The notes beneath the pieces were generated by a model. It was not told the origin of the DNA. It was given only the letters and a program-made list of their open reading frames with translations, and ran no database searches. A DNA stretch of 64,000 nucleotides from Mycobacterium yunnanensis (GTDB lineage: Bacteria > Actinomycetota > Actinomycetes > Mycobacteriales > Mycobacteriaceae): assembly GCF_025823185.1 (NCBI RefSeq), contig NZ_JACKVK010000002.1, positions 124,001-188,000 of the forward strand, read 5' to 3'. Within the stretch, counting starts at the first letter, position 1. Each line of letters opens with the position of its first letter. Of this stretch, positions 9,760-17,501 are shown piece by piece. The position numbers and the translations under genes are program-made.

Positions 9760-10686
9760 TCACGCGTCCCGGTCGGACTCGGCGATCTGCGTGCGGCGCC
9801 GGACGTGCTCGGCGATGAGGGCGTACATCCGATCGGTGACGTCGGCGGCGTCACTCATGATGTTGTAGCCGTGATCCACCCCCGTCACGTCGTGGTACTC
9901 CGCGAGCGCACCGACCGCGTCGAGATCGGCTGCGTAAGAAGCCCCCTCGTCGCGGAGCCGATCGTATTCGGCGGTGATCACCAGCGCAGGAGCGATGCCG
10001 GCGAGCCCCGTGCCGTTGGTGCCCCAGGCAGGGGAGGCCAAGGGGTCCCGCCGACGGGTGACATCGGGCACGTAGGCGGTGTCGAACACCTCGCTCATCC
10101 ACGGCCGCAACACGGCTCGCGCGCCGATCGGGGTGCGCTTGGCGCCGGCCGGGGTGACGAGGTCCAGCGGTGCGTAGTGCAGCACCTGAAGCGCGACGTC
10201 GGGTCCACGCTCTCGCAGTGCCAGCCGTGATGCCGCCGCGGCGAGATTGCCGCCCGCGCTCTGACCGCCGACGCACAACCGCGTTCCGTCCCAGTCCCGT
10301 TCCCCGGCCGACGCCCACCGCAGGACGTCGTAGACCTGTTCGACCGGAGTTGGGAACCGCCGCGTGGGCGCAAGCGCGTAATCGGTGTTGACGACCACCA
10401 CGTCGGCGTGTGCGGCCAGATAGCGGCACCACGGGTCGTCCTGCTCTCGGTGTCCGACGACGAATCCACCGCCGTGCACGTTGACGTACACCGCGGGCGG
10501 CGTCGGCGACGGCGACGGGCGGTAGACCGTGGCGGCGACCTCCCCGTGCCGCGTCGGGACCGAGACGACCTCCGTGCGCCCGGGAATGTCGGGGAGGCGA
10601 ACCGCAGGTCTCGGGGCGGGGCGGACGCCGGCGGCGAACGCGCGGGCCAGCACGTCGGCAACCGGGCGGCGGGACAAGATCGACAT
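9760..10686 (-). CDS. Alpha/beta hydrolase, hormone-sensitive-lipase (HSL) type esterase
   Basis: A 308-residue esterase with the HSL oxyanion-hole motif HGGG at residues 71-74, the nucleophile Ser143 in GGQSAGG, and the later acid and base in EYDRLRDEG and GVDHGYN. There is no signal peptide. The family cleaves short-chain esters. A good ribosome site AAGGAG lies 4 nt before the ATG at 10686 (reverse strand), so this message has a leader, unlike several neighbours. It is followed by the LysR gene on the same strand and is divergent from the sigma factor gene. Confidence 0.85.
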   Translation of the reverse strand: MSILSRRPVADVLARAFAAGVRPAPRPAVRLPDIPGRTEVVSVPTRHGEVAATVYRPSPSPTPPAVYVNVHGGGFVVGHREQDDPWCRYLAAHADVVVVNTDYALAPTRRFPTPVEQVYDVLRWASAGERDWDGTRLCVGGQSAGGNLAAAASRLALRERGPDVALQVLHYAPLDLVTPAGAKRTPIGARAVLRPWMSEVFDTAYVPDVTRRRDPLASPAWGTNGTGLAGIAPALVITAEYDRLRDEGASYAADLDAVGALAEYHDVTGVDHGYNIMSDAADVTDRMYALIAEHVRRRTQIAESDRDA

Positions 10687-10744
10687 CGGACTCCTTCACG
10701 TGGTTCGTCGGGTGCAACGCACGGCGGCGCTGCCGAATTCATCC

Positions 10745-10761
10745 CATCGCCGACGGCGATG
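10745..10761. promoter_or_regulatory. Perfect inverted repeat between the hydrolase and sigma-factor genes
   Basis: CATCGCC (10745-10751) and GGCGATG (10755-10761) are perfect inverted arms with a 3-bp spacer, in the divergent intergenic region. It could be an operator or a small hairpin. I found no clear ECF-type GGAAC/CGTT promoter pair around it, so its role is open. Confidence 0.35.
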
Positions 10762-10790
10762 ACGGTCATCGAAGATGATCGTTGGACTAG

Positions 10791-11456
10791 ATGGACCGGT
10801 CTTGGTCGGATGGTGCCATGCCGACCATCCCCGAATCCGACTCCGCGCGGGCCCGCCGCTTCGAACGTGACGCACTGGCGCTGCGCGAGGAGTTGACCCG
10901 GGGCGCCCGCCGGTACACCGCCAACGCGCACGACGCGGAGGATCTGGTGCAGGAGACCTACGCCAAGGCGTGGGCGGGATTCGACTCCTTCACCCCCGGA
11001 ACCAATCTGCGAGCCTGGATGTTTCGCATCATGGTGAACTGTTGGATCAGCGGCCACCGCCGCGTTCAGCGGCGACCCGCGGAGACGCTGACCGACGTGA
11101 TCACGGATGCGCAGCTCATGTCGGAGAGTCGGCGTCACCCCAGCGTCGCCTCCGCCGAAACCCATGCGCTGCAGTCGATTCCAGAAGGACAGCTGGTGGC
11201 GGCTCTGCAGGCTCTGCCCGAGGCGCTGCAGTCGGTCGTCGTCGACGCCTACGTGTACCAGCTCGCCTATCAGGATATCGCCGATCGGCACCGAATCCCG
11301 TTGGGCACGGTCATGTCCCGGCTGCACCGAGCGCGTCGTCGGCTGCAGGCGGCGTTGTGTCCCGAGGTGGACCCGCAGCCGGCGCGTCCCGCCGTCGGCC
11401 CTAGTCCGGCTCGCCGTACTCGTCGAACCAGTACGCGAGCTTGCCACGCCGACTGA
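10791..11456 (+). CDS. ECF-type RNA polymerase sigma factor
   Basis: A 221-residue group 4 sigma factor. Region 2 is NAHDAEDLVQETYAKAW with FTPGTNLRAWMFRIMVN, and region 4 is ALPEALQSVVVDAYVY with the HTH DIADRHRIPLGTVMSRLHRAR. It resembles the SigH/SigE-like branch, but no anti-sigma gene follows, and the last 56 bp overlap the convergent antiporter gene. ATG at 10818 (PTIPESDS) is an equally possible start. The low-complexity Arg/Pro tail past the HTH is unlike most ECF factors and could reflect a shifted stop. Confidence 0.8.
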   Translation: MDRSWSDGAMPTIPESDSARARRFERDALALREELTRGARRYTANAHDAEDLVQETYAKAWAGFDSFTPGTNLRAWMFRIMVNCWISGHRRVQRRPAETLTDVITDAQLMSESRRHPSVASAETHALQSIPEGQLVAALQALPEALQSVVVDAYVYQLAYQDIADRHRIPLGTVMSRLHRARRRLQAALCPEVDPQPARPAVGPSPARRTRRTSTRACHAD

Positions 11457-12897
11457 CCGCACGGAGCCTGCGCTCGGCCGCGGCTCGCGTCTTCGTGGTG
11501 GTGACGATGAGCAGTTCGTCGCCGGCTTCGATGCGGGTGTCCGGCAGCGGAACGAAGGTGTGGCCGTCCCTGATGATGAGGGTGATCACGCTGGGGTCGG
11601 GCAGCCGCAGTTCGAGGACGGTGACGTCGTGCAGTCGTGAGGTGGGCCGGACCGTGAGCGTCAGCAGCTCCGCCTCGAGCACGTCCAACGGCGCGGATTC
11701 GACGTAGATCTCCCGCGGCGAGTCGCGGGGGATCAGCCGAAGCGCGTGGGCGAGCGGGCGCAGGCTCGGCCCCTGCACCAGGGTGAAGATGAAGACCAAG
11801 ACGAACACGACGTTGAGCAACCGGTCGCTGTCGGGCACGCCCGCCACGATGGGAAAGGTCGCCAGCACGATCGGGACCGCGCCGCGCAGCCCCGCCCAGG
11901 ACAGGAAGAGCTGTTCGCGCAGCGGAACGTCGAACCCCGCCAGCGAACCAATCACCGACAGTGGCCGCGCGACCAGGAGTAGCACCAGGCCGACGACGAT
12001 TGCCGGCACGACGTCTGCGGCGAGCTCGCTGGGGTCGACCAGCAGGCCGAGGAGGACGAACAGGCCGATCTGCGCCAACCAACCGAGGCCCTCGGCGAAC
12101 GACCGGGTGGCCGAACGGTGCGGCAGCCCGGAATTCGCCAGCACCACCGCGGCGAGGTAGGCGGCGATGAAGCCCGACGCGTGGACCGCACCCGCCGCGG
12201 CGAATGCCACGATGCCGATCCCGAACGTGCCGATGGGATACAGCCCGGATGCGGGCAGGGCGACCCGCCGCAACACCAGCGCTCCGAGGAAGCCGAAGCC
12301 GAGTCCGATCGCCGAGCCTGCCAGCAGTTCGTAGACCAGATCGGCAACGGCGCTCTCCGGTTCGAACACGAAGGGCACCGCGCTGAACATCAACACGAAG
12401 ATGACCGCGGGTGCGTCGTTGAAGCCGGACTCGGCCTCCAGCAGACCGGCCACCCGGCGCGGCAGCGGAAGTACACGCAGCACCGAGAACACCGCCGCGG
12501 CGTCGGTCGAGGACACGATGGCGCCGAGCAGAAGCGACAGCTGCCAGTCGATCCCGAGTAGGAGGTGCGCTCCCGCCGCGGTGACCACCATGCTGATCAC
12601 CACGCCGAGGGTGGCCAATGCACCCGCGGGCGCGATGACCTTGCGAATGTCGGCGAAGCGCGTCGTCAGACCGCCCTCGACCAGGATGACGGCCAGGGCG
12701 GCGGTGCCGACGTTGCGGGCCACCTCGACGTCGTCGAACTGCACACCGAAGCCGTCCTCGCCGATCGCGACGCCGACCAACAGGAACAGCAGCAGGCTGG
12801 GGAAGCCGACCCGGGTGGCGACTCGGGTGCCGACGATGCTGGCGAGCAGCACGAAGCCTCCGATCAACAAGGCCAGGTACAGCTCGTGCAGGCTCAA
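11401..12897 (-). CDS. CPA1-type cation/proton antiporter with C-terminal TrkA_C domain
   Basis: About 498 residues. The first about 390 form a polytopic Na/H-exchanger domain (ELYLALLIGGFVLLASIVGT, GAIVSSTDAAAVFSVLR with the ion-binding Asp, AESGFNDAPAVIFV, SWAGLRGAVPIVLA). The last about 100 form a TrkA_C/RCK_C domain (TRIEAGDELLIVTTTKTR). This is the potassium/proton antiporter architecture (NhaP2/CvrA-like): K+ or Na+ efflux gated by a cytosolic regulatory domain. I take TTG 12897 as the start because it precedes the first membrane helix (SLHELYLALL); the frame continues upstream but with poor, arginine-rich sequence. It is divergent from the trkA gene, suggesting paired potassium homeostasis. 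Confidence 0.8.
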   Translation of the reverse strand: MSLHELYLALLIGGFVLLASIVGTRVATRVGFPSLLLFLLVGVAIGEDGFGVQFDDVEVARNVGTAALAVILVEGGLTTRFADIRKVIAPAGALATLGVVISMVVTAAGAHLLLGIDWQLSLLLGAIVSSTDAAAVFSVLRVLPLPRRVAGLLEAESGFNDAPAVIFVLMFSAVPFVFEPESAVADLVYELLAGSAIGLGFGFLGALVLRRVALPASGLYPIGTFGIGIVAFAAAGAVHASGFIAAYLAAVVLANSGLPHRSATRSFAEGLGWLAQIGLFVLLGLLVDPSELAADVVPAIVVGLVLLLVARPLSVIGSLAGFDVPLREQLFLSWAGLRGAVPIVLATFPIVAGVPDSDRLLNVVFVLVFIFTLVQGPSLRPLAHALRLIPRDSPREIYVESAPLDVLEAELLTLTVRPTSRLHDVTVLELRLPDPSVITLIIRDGHTFVPLPDTRIEAGDELLIVTTTKTRAAAERRLRAVSRRGKLAYWFDEYGEPD

Positions 12898-13001
12898 GAC
12901 GTTCCGTTCGGATGCGGGGCGGACGGTCAGTATTTCAGGACGACGGCCGGTCGGCGTGCGCGCCGACGACGCCGGGGCGCTCGATGGACCAAGATGGACG
13001 A

Positions 13002-13712
13002 GTGGCGGACCGAAAGACACGCATAGGCATCGCCGGCGCGGGCAACGTCGGTCGTTCGGTCGCGCAGGAACTCCTCGACAACGGTCACAAGGTGCTCCTC
13101 ATCGAACGCGAACGCCGCAAGTTCGAGCCGCACGTCGTGCCCGATGCCGACTGGCTCTTCGCCGACGCCTGCGAGGTGACGACGTTGGAGGAGGCCGGCG
13201 CCGAAACGTGTGACGTCCTCATCGCGGCGACCGGGGACGACAAGGCCAACCTGGTCGTCGGGTTGTTGGCCAAGTCCGAGTTCGGGGTGCCACGCGTCGT
13301 CGCCCGCATCAACGAGATCCGCAACGAGTGGCTGTTCACCCAAGCCTGGGGCATCGACGTGGCCGTTTCGACGCCGGGGGCGATGGTGGCCGGCGTGGAG
13401 GGCGCCATCGACGTCGGGCACCTGGTGCGTCTGATGGGATTGCGCGAAGGCAAGGCCGACCTGGCGAAACTGACTCTGCCCGAAGACAATCCACTCGTCG
13501 GGCAGCGCGTCGGGGAGCTGAACCTGCCCACGAACACCGCCATGGTCACCCTGGTCCGCGCGGGAACGGTGATCGTGCCGACGCCCGAGGAGGTGCTCGA
13601 GGCGGGCGACGAGATGCTCTTCGTCTCCGACAGTTCGATCGAGAGCTCCATTCGCGAAGCCATCCATGGCGCCGAGCCACTGCGGGTCACCAAGGACCTG
13701 CGCGGTTTCTAG
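13002..13712 (+). CDS. trkA: TrkA-type potassium uptake regulatory protein
   Basis: A 236-residue RCK protein. Residues 1 to about 130 are a TrkA_N Rossmann fold (IGIAGAGNVGRSVAQELL, VLLIERE, ATGDDKANLVV) that binds NAD(H) or nucleotide. Residues from about 140 are a TrkA_C domain ending EAGDEMLFVSDSS. It gates a Trk/Ktr channel that is not encoded in this window; many mycobacteria carry such genes as a tandem pair, and here only one copy is present. The GTG at 13002 is 6 nt after CAAGAT (12990-12995). The divergent partner is a CPA1 antiporter that also carries a TrkA_C domain. Confidence 0.85.
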   Translation: MADRKTRIGIAGAGNVGRSVAQELLDNGHKVLLIERERRKFEPHVVPDADWLFADACEVTTLEEAGAETCDVLIAATGDDKANLVVGLLAKSEFGVPRVVARINEIRNEWLFTQAWGIDVAVSTPGAMVAGVEGAIDVGHLVRLMGLREGKADLAKLTLPEDNPLVGQRVGELNLPTNTAMVTLVRAGTVIVPTPEEVLEAGDEMLFVSDSSIESSIREAIHGAEPLRVTKDLRGF

Positions 13713-13780
13713 TTCGGGGTCGATTCCGACCTCGGCGAGGCCCGGGGTGCCTACGCTGAGGCGAAGTCTAGGAGGGCCCG

Positions 13781-13915
13781 TTGACCGTCGTCGTCGTCAT
13801 CGTCATCGCACTGCTGCTGGGCGCGGGTCTGATTCTGAGCCAGCTCGTCCGCCTCAAGGAGTGGCTCGGCAAGGCGCCGCCGCCCGATCCGGACACCCCC
13901 GAGCCGCCGCCGTAG
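13781..13915 (+). CDS. Small single-pass membrane peptide (44 aa)
   Basis: A TTG start at 13781 follows a near-perfect ribosome site AGGAGG (13770-13775) by 5 nt. The frame encodes an N-terminal hydrophobic helix (VVVVIVIALLLGAGLIL), then a short amphipathic stretch SQLVRLKEWLGK and a proline-rich acidic tail, ending at TAG 13913-13915. It would be a bitopic membrane peptide with a cytosolic tail. I do not recognise a family. It lies 68 bp after trkA on the same strand and may be cotranscribed; a role as a small accessory subunit is only a guess. Confidence 0.55.
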   Translation: MTVVVVIVIALLLGAGLILSQLVRLKEWLGKAPPPDPDTPEPPP

Positions 13916-13925
13916 CCGAGAGCGG

Positions 13926-14510
13926 TCACCGCTTCGAGTGCGCGTGACCGTTCAGCACGACGTCGACTGCCGCCTCGATGACGGCGTCGTCGGGCATGTT
14001 TCCGTACATCATCGCCGGGCACGCGACGACCCCGGTGAGCATGGAGACCGCGGCGTCCAGCGCTGGGCCGTCGAAGATCTCACCGAGCATCTCGTACATC
14101 TGACGCTGACCGTCGGTGTTGACCCGATTCCGGATGCGAGCCATCTGCTCCTCGGAGGCCCACTCCGCCATCGCCGAGAGCACGCGGTCCAGTCGCATCT
14201 CCACGATCCCGGCACGGAACACCTGCAACTCGGCGATCAGGTCGTCGCGGAGGACACCGGTGCGATCGTGGTGCGGCATCTCCCCGATGCTCTCGATGGC
14301 CATGGCGATGAGGTCGACCCGTGCGGGCCAATGGGTGTAGAGCGTGGTCTTCGAATAGCCGGCGACCTCGGCCACGCGGGCGTGCGTCACCGCATCCGAC
14401 CCCTCGGTGGTGAGTACCTCGAGCGCGGCGCGCGCGACGTCGGCACGCGTGCGCGACACCCGGGCGTCCTCACCCGTGTCGCTTGGCCTGCTGCCGTCGC
14501 CGGTTGCCAT
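13926..14510 (-). CDS. TetR-family regulator divergent from the MAA operon
   Basis: A 194-residue TetR protein with the HTH VARAALEVLTTEGSDAVTHARVAEVAG and YSKTTLYTHWPARVDLIAMA. The C-terminal domain resembles the TetR_C_16/AcrR-like group (DGPALDAAVSMLTGVVACPAMM). A ribosome-site-like AGGAAG lies upstream of ATG 14510. It is the only regulator next to the mycosporine-type operon and is divergent from it, so it is the likely local switch (inference). The signal is unknown; no light- or stress-sensing domain is visible. Confidence 0.8.
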   Translation of the reverse strand: MATGDGSRPSDTGEDARVSRTRADVARAALEVLTTEGSDAVTHARVAEVAGYSKTTLYTHWPARVDLIAMAIESIGEMPHHDRTGVLRDDLIAELQVFRAGIVEMRLDRVLSAMAEWASEEQMARIRNRVNTDGQRQMYEMLGEIFDGPALDAAVSMLTGVVACPAMMYGNMPDDAVIEAAVDVVLNGHAHSKR

Positions 14511-14716
14511 CGGAGTCCGTCACTTCCTTTGTCTCTCTGGCCGCCAAAATTGACGAACCTGAACAAGAAGTTAACTGATGCACTCCTAATCCAGTATTGG
14601 TCCGCTCTTCCACTATTGAACGTTTAGATCATTAGTGTACTGGGAATTTGCCATCTCGACGGCCGGAGCCACCTGACGGCACCGTGTCGACCTACTTCGA
14701 CAGGTAAGGAATCCTC
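14511..14716. promoter_or_regulatory. AT-rich divergent control region of the MAA operon
   Basis: These 206 bp are visibly more AT-rich than their surroundings and carry several candidate sites. AGTTAACT (14569-14576) is a perfect 8-bp palindrome. CCAGTATTGG (14591-14600) is an imperfect palindrome. CACTA (14611-14615) and TAGTG (14633-14637) form a spaced inverted pair. TTGACG (14550-14555) could be a -35, but I found no convincing -10 at the right distance. A ribosome site AAGGA (14706-14710) precedes the operon's first GTG. Which site the TetR protein binds cannot be decided by eye. Confidence 0.5.
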
Positions 14717-15394
14717 GTGTCCACGATCTTCTTTGGCTCCATCAGCACCCTCGCCGACACCTCCGAACTGCAGCGTCGCGCCTTCAACGACGCCTTCGAG
14801 GCGTTCAACCTCGACTGGGAGTGGTCGCGGGAGGACTACCGGTCGATGCTCGGGTCGAACGGCGGCGCGGACCGCATCGAGCAGTTTGCGGCCTCTCGCG
14901 GCGACGACGTCGACGCCAACGCCGTGCACGCCAAGAAGTCGGAGATCTTCCAGGAGCTGCTCTCCTCGTCGTCCATCTCACCCCGGCCCGGTGTGGTCGA
15001 CGTGGTCGAGGAAGCCAAGCGTGGCGGCCACGGGCTCGGATTCGTCACCACGACTTCGCAGGGCAACATCGACGCGCTGCTGGCAGCCTTGAAGCCGCAC
15101 ATCAGCGCGGAGATGTTCGACTTGATCGTCAACCGCGACTCGGTCTCACAGCCGAAGCCGAACGCCGAGGTCTACGAGTACGCCCTCAAGACCCTCGGTG
15201 CAGACGCCGGCGACGCCATCGCCATCGAGGACAACGTCGGCGGGGTCAACGCGGCCACCTCGGCGGGCATCAACACCATCGCCTTCCCGAACGAGAACAC
15301 CGCGGGTGGTGACTTCAGTGCGGCAGACGAGACCGTCGACTCGCTGGACGCCACCAAGATCCTCGGCCTGACCGCGCCCGAGTCGCGGTCCTGA
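14717..15394 (+). CDS. Catalytically degenerate HAD-superfamily protein (CbbY/beta-phosphoglucomutase type), first gene of the MAA operon
   Basis: A 225-residue protein with clear CbbY-like HAD layout: cap region [21 protein letters not shown], motif II Thr in [10 protein letters not shown], motif III Lys in [14 protein letters not shown], and motif IV acids in [12 protein letters not shown]. Motif I, normally FDxDGTLADT, reads [11 protein letters not shown] here, so both the Asp nucleophile and the acid/base Asp are lost while everything around them stays in register. It should not be an active phosphatase. Active relatives act on sugar phosphates, and the next gene uses sedoheptulose 7-phosphate, so a substrate-binding or scaffolding role is conceivable (inference). 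GTG 14717 follows AAGGA by 6 nt. Confidence 0.8.
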   Translation: MSTIFFGSISTLADTSELQRRAFNDAFEAFNLDWEWSREDYRSMLGSNGGADRIEQFAASRGDDVDANAVHAKKSEIFQELLSSSSISPRPGVVDVVEEAKRGGHGLGFVTTTSQGNIDALLAALKPHISAEMFDLIVNRDSVSQPKPNAEVYEYALKTLGADAGDAIAIEDNVGGVNAATSAGINTIAFPNENTAGGDFSAADETVDSLDATKILGLTAPESRS

Positions 15395-15438
15395 GCCGAG
15401 CCACCGAATACGTCCACCCCCCGACACGGAGCAACGAC

Positions 15439-16662
15439 ATGAGCAACATGCAAGCCACAGTGACCGTGAGTGACAGGACATTTCACGTCAAGGGCTACGA
15501 GAAGATCGAGTACGACCTGGTCTACGTCGACGGCGTATTCGCCGTCGACAACCCGGAGTTGGCAGACAGCTATCGTCAGTACGGCCGCGCATTGATGGTC
15601 GTCGACGAGTCGGTCCACGAGATCTACGGTGACGCGATCCAGACGTACTTCGACCACTACGACATCGCGCTCACGGTCGTCCCGGTACAGATTCGCGAGA
15701 CGGCCAAGTCGCTGGAGACCTTCGAGACGATCGTCGGCCGCTTCGACGAATTCGGCCTCGTCCGAACCGAACCCGTACTGGTCGTCGGTGGCGGATTGAC
15801 CACCGACGTCGCTGGATTCGCGTGCGCAAGCTACCGACGGAACACCCCGTACATCCGCATTCCGACGACACTGATCGGTCTGATCGACGCCAGTGTGTCG
15901 ATCAAGGTCGCGGTCAACTACGGCAAGCACAAGAACCGTCTCGGCGCCTACCACGCGTCGCAGAAGGTCCTGCTGGACTTCTCGTTCCTCAAGACCCTGC
16001 CCGAGGACCAGGTGCGCAACGGCATGGCCGAGCTCATCAAGATTGCCGTCGTCGGCAATGCCGAGATCTTCGGTCTGTTGGAGAAGTACGGCCCCGACCT
16101 GCTCGCCACCCGTTTCGGATATCTCGACGGCACCGCCGAATTGCGCGAGGCCGCCGACCGCCTGACGCATCAGGCGATCGCCACGATGCTCGAACTGGAG
16201 GCGCCCAACCTTCACGAGATCGACCTCGACCGGGTCATCGCGTTTGGCCACACCTGGAGTCCCACATTGGAACTCACGCCGCCGGTGCCGTTCTTCCACG
16301 GTCATGCCATCAACGTCGACATGGCGCTGTCGACCACGCTGGCCGAGCAGCGCGGCCACCTGTCGGTCGAGGATCGTGATCGGGTGCTCGGCGTGATGAG
16401 CGCCCTGGGGTTGTCCTTGGACAGCAAGTACCTCACGCCCGAGCTCCTCGAGCAGGCGACGGCGTCGATCCTGAAGACGCGTGACGGTCTGCTTCGGGCG
16501 GCCATCCCCACGCCGATCGGCAAGTGCAGCTTCCTCAACGACCTGACGGTCGCCGAACTCGCCGACACGTTGACGTTGCACAAGAAGATTTGTCTGGACT
16601 ACCCGCGGGGCGGCGAGGGCGTCGACGTGTTCACCCTGGCCGACCCGCGCGACCAGTCGTGA
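15439..16662 (+). CDS. mysA: Sedoheptulose-7-phosphate cyclase, probable desmethyl-4-deoxygadusol synthase (MysA)
   Basis: A 407-residue dehydroquinate-synthase-fold enzyme of the sugar-phosphate cyclase superfamily. The NAD-binding stretch is [17 protein letters not shown], followed by [18 protein letters not shown], the metal-site and active-site segments [12 protein letters not shown] and [12 protein letters not shown], and [10 protein letters not shown] with another metal His. Sedoheptulose-7-phosphate cyclases comprise EEVS (2-epi-5-epi-valiolone) and DDGS (desmethyl-4-deoxygadusol). I cannot separate the two from motifs I trust, but the following O-methyltransferase, ATP-grasp and D-Ala-D-Ala-ligase-like genes are the canonical mysB-mysC-mysD order, which points to DDGS and mycosporine synthesis. 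It starts 45 nt after the HAD gene. Confidence 0.85.
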   Translation: MSNMQATVTVSDRTFHVKGYEKIEYDLVYVDGVFAVDNPELADSYRQYGRALMVVDESVHEIYGDAIQTYFDHYDIALTVVPVQIRETAKSLETFETIVGRFDEFGLVRTEPVLVVGGGLTTDVAGFACASYRRNTPYIRIPTTLIGLIDASVSIKVAVNYGKHKNRLGAYHASQKVLLDFSFLKTLPEDQVRNGMAELIKIAVVGNAEIFGLLEKYGPDLLATRFGYLDGTAELREAADRLTHQAIATMLELEAPNLHEIDLDRVIAFGHTWSPTLELTPPVPFFHGHAINVDMALSTTLAEQRGHLSVEDRDRVLGVMSALGLSLDSKYLTPELLEQATASILKTRDGLLRAAIPTPIGKCSFLNDLTVAELADTLTLHKKICLDYPRGGEGVDVFTLADPRDQS

Positions 16663-17501
16663 ACGACGCCGCCGTGCTCGGTGACGCGGTGTCGTCGGCG
16701 CGGCCCGTGACGCCGTCGACCATCCTGGCCCAGGAGCTCGGCGAGGTGTGCCGCCACCTCGCCGGGGCCAGCGGCGTCGACGCGTCCCTTCTCGAGCGCT
16801 TGCAGCGCGCCAGGGACCTGGCTGCCGGTCTTGATCCGTACCTCGACCAGTGCACCACCCCCGAGTCGGCTGCGTTGACCGAGTTGGCCCGCCGGACTCG
16901 CGAGACCGACTGGGCCGCACCGGAAGCCGGGAACGGCCGCCTGGAGCAGGAGATGCTCTCGGGCCACGTCGAGGGTCAGGTGCTGAAGTTCTTGGTGCAC
17001 CTCGCCGATGCTCGACGTGTTCTGGAGATCGGCATGTTCACTGGATACTCGGCGCTGGCGATGGCCGAAGCGCTTCCCGACGACGGCGTCGTGGTCGCCT
17101 GTGAGATCGACCCGGACGTCGCGCGTTTCGCCGAGGAATGCTTCGCCCAGTCGCCCGCCGGGCGGAAGATCACCGTGGAGGTGGGTCCGGCGATCGAGTC
17201 GCTGCGCCGGCTGGCGGCATCGGCCGACGCGGCGCCATTCGACTTCGTCTTCGTCGACGCCGACAAGGCGGGTTACCTCGACTACGTCGAATTCCTGCTC
17301 GCCGGGGACCTGTTGGCGCCGCGGGCAGTCATCGCGGTCGACAACACCCTGATGCAGGGTCAGCCCTACGGTGACACCGAACTGACCGTCAACGGCGCCG
17401 CCATCGCCAGCTTCAACGCCGCGCTCACCTACGATCCGCGGGTCGAGCAGGTGTTGATACCGCTGCGGGACGGACTGACCCTCATCCGGCGGACGCCGTG
17501 A
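16659..17501 (+). CDS. mysB: Class I SAM-dependent O-methyltransferase, probable 4-deoxygadusol-forming (MysB)
   Basis: A 280-residue caffeoyl-CoA-type O-methyltransferase: SAM motif I is [19 protein letters not shown], motif II-III is [18 protein letters not shown], and the metal-binding stretch is [16 protein letters not shown] with [10 protein letters not shown]. In MAA pathways this enzyme methylates desmethyl-4-deoxygadusol to 4-deoxygadusol. The GTG start overlaps the mysA stop in a GTGA junction, so the two are translationally coupled. The length and N-terminal helical extension fit MysB. The substrate is assigned from context. Confidence 0.85.
   Translation: MNDAAVLGDAVSSARPVTPSTILAQELGEVCRHLAGASGVDASLLERLQRARDLAAGLDPYLDQCTTPESAALTELARRTRETDWAAPEAGNGRLEQEMLSGHVEGQVLKFLVHLADARRVLEIGMFTGYSALAMAEALPDDGVVVACEIDPDVARFAEECFAQSPAGRKITVEVGPAIESLRRLAASADAAPFDFVFVDADKAGYLDYVEFLLAGDLLAPRAVIAVDNTLMQGQPYGDTELTVNGAAIASFNAALTYDPRVEQVLIPLRDGLTLIRRTP

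Noticed and set aside
14616..14641. TTGAAC with TGTACT or TACTGG as promoter of the MAA operon
   Set aside because: Spacings of about 14 or 17 bp combine with poor hexamers; not convincing enough to annotate.
14735..14770. Sequencing error as cause of the altered HAD motif I
   Set aside because: Several codons differ from FDxDGT while the flanking residues remain in frame and family-like; a single indel or substitution would not give this.
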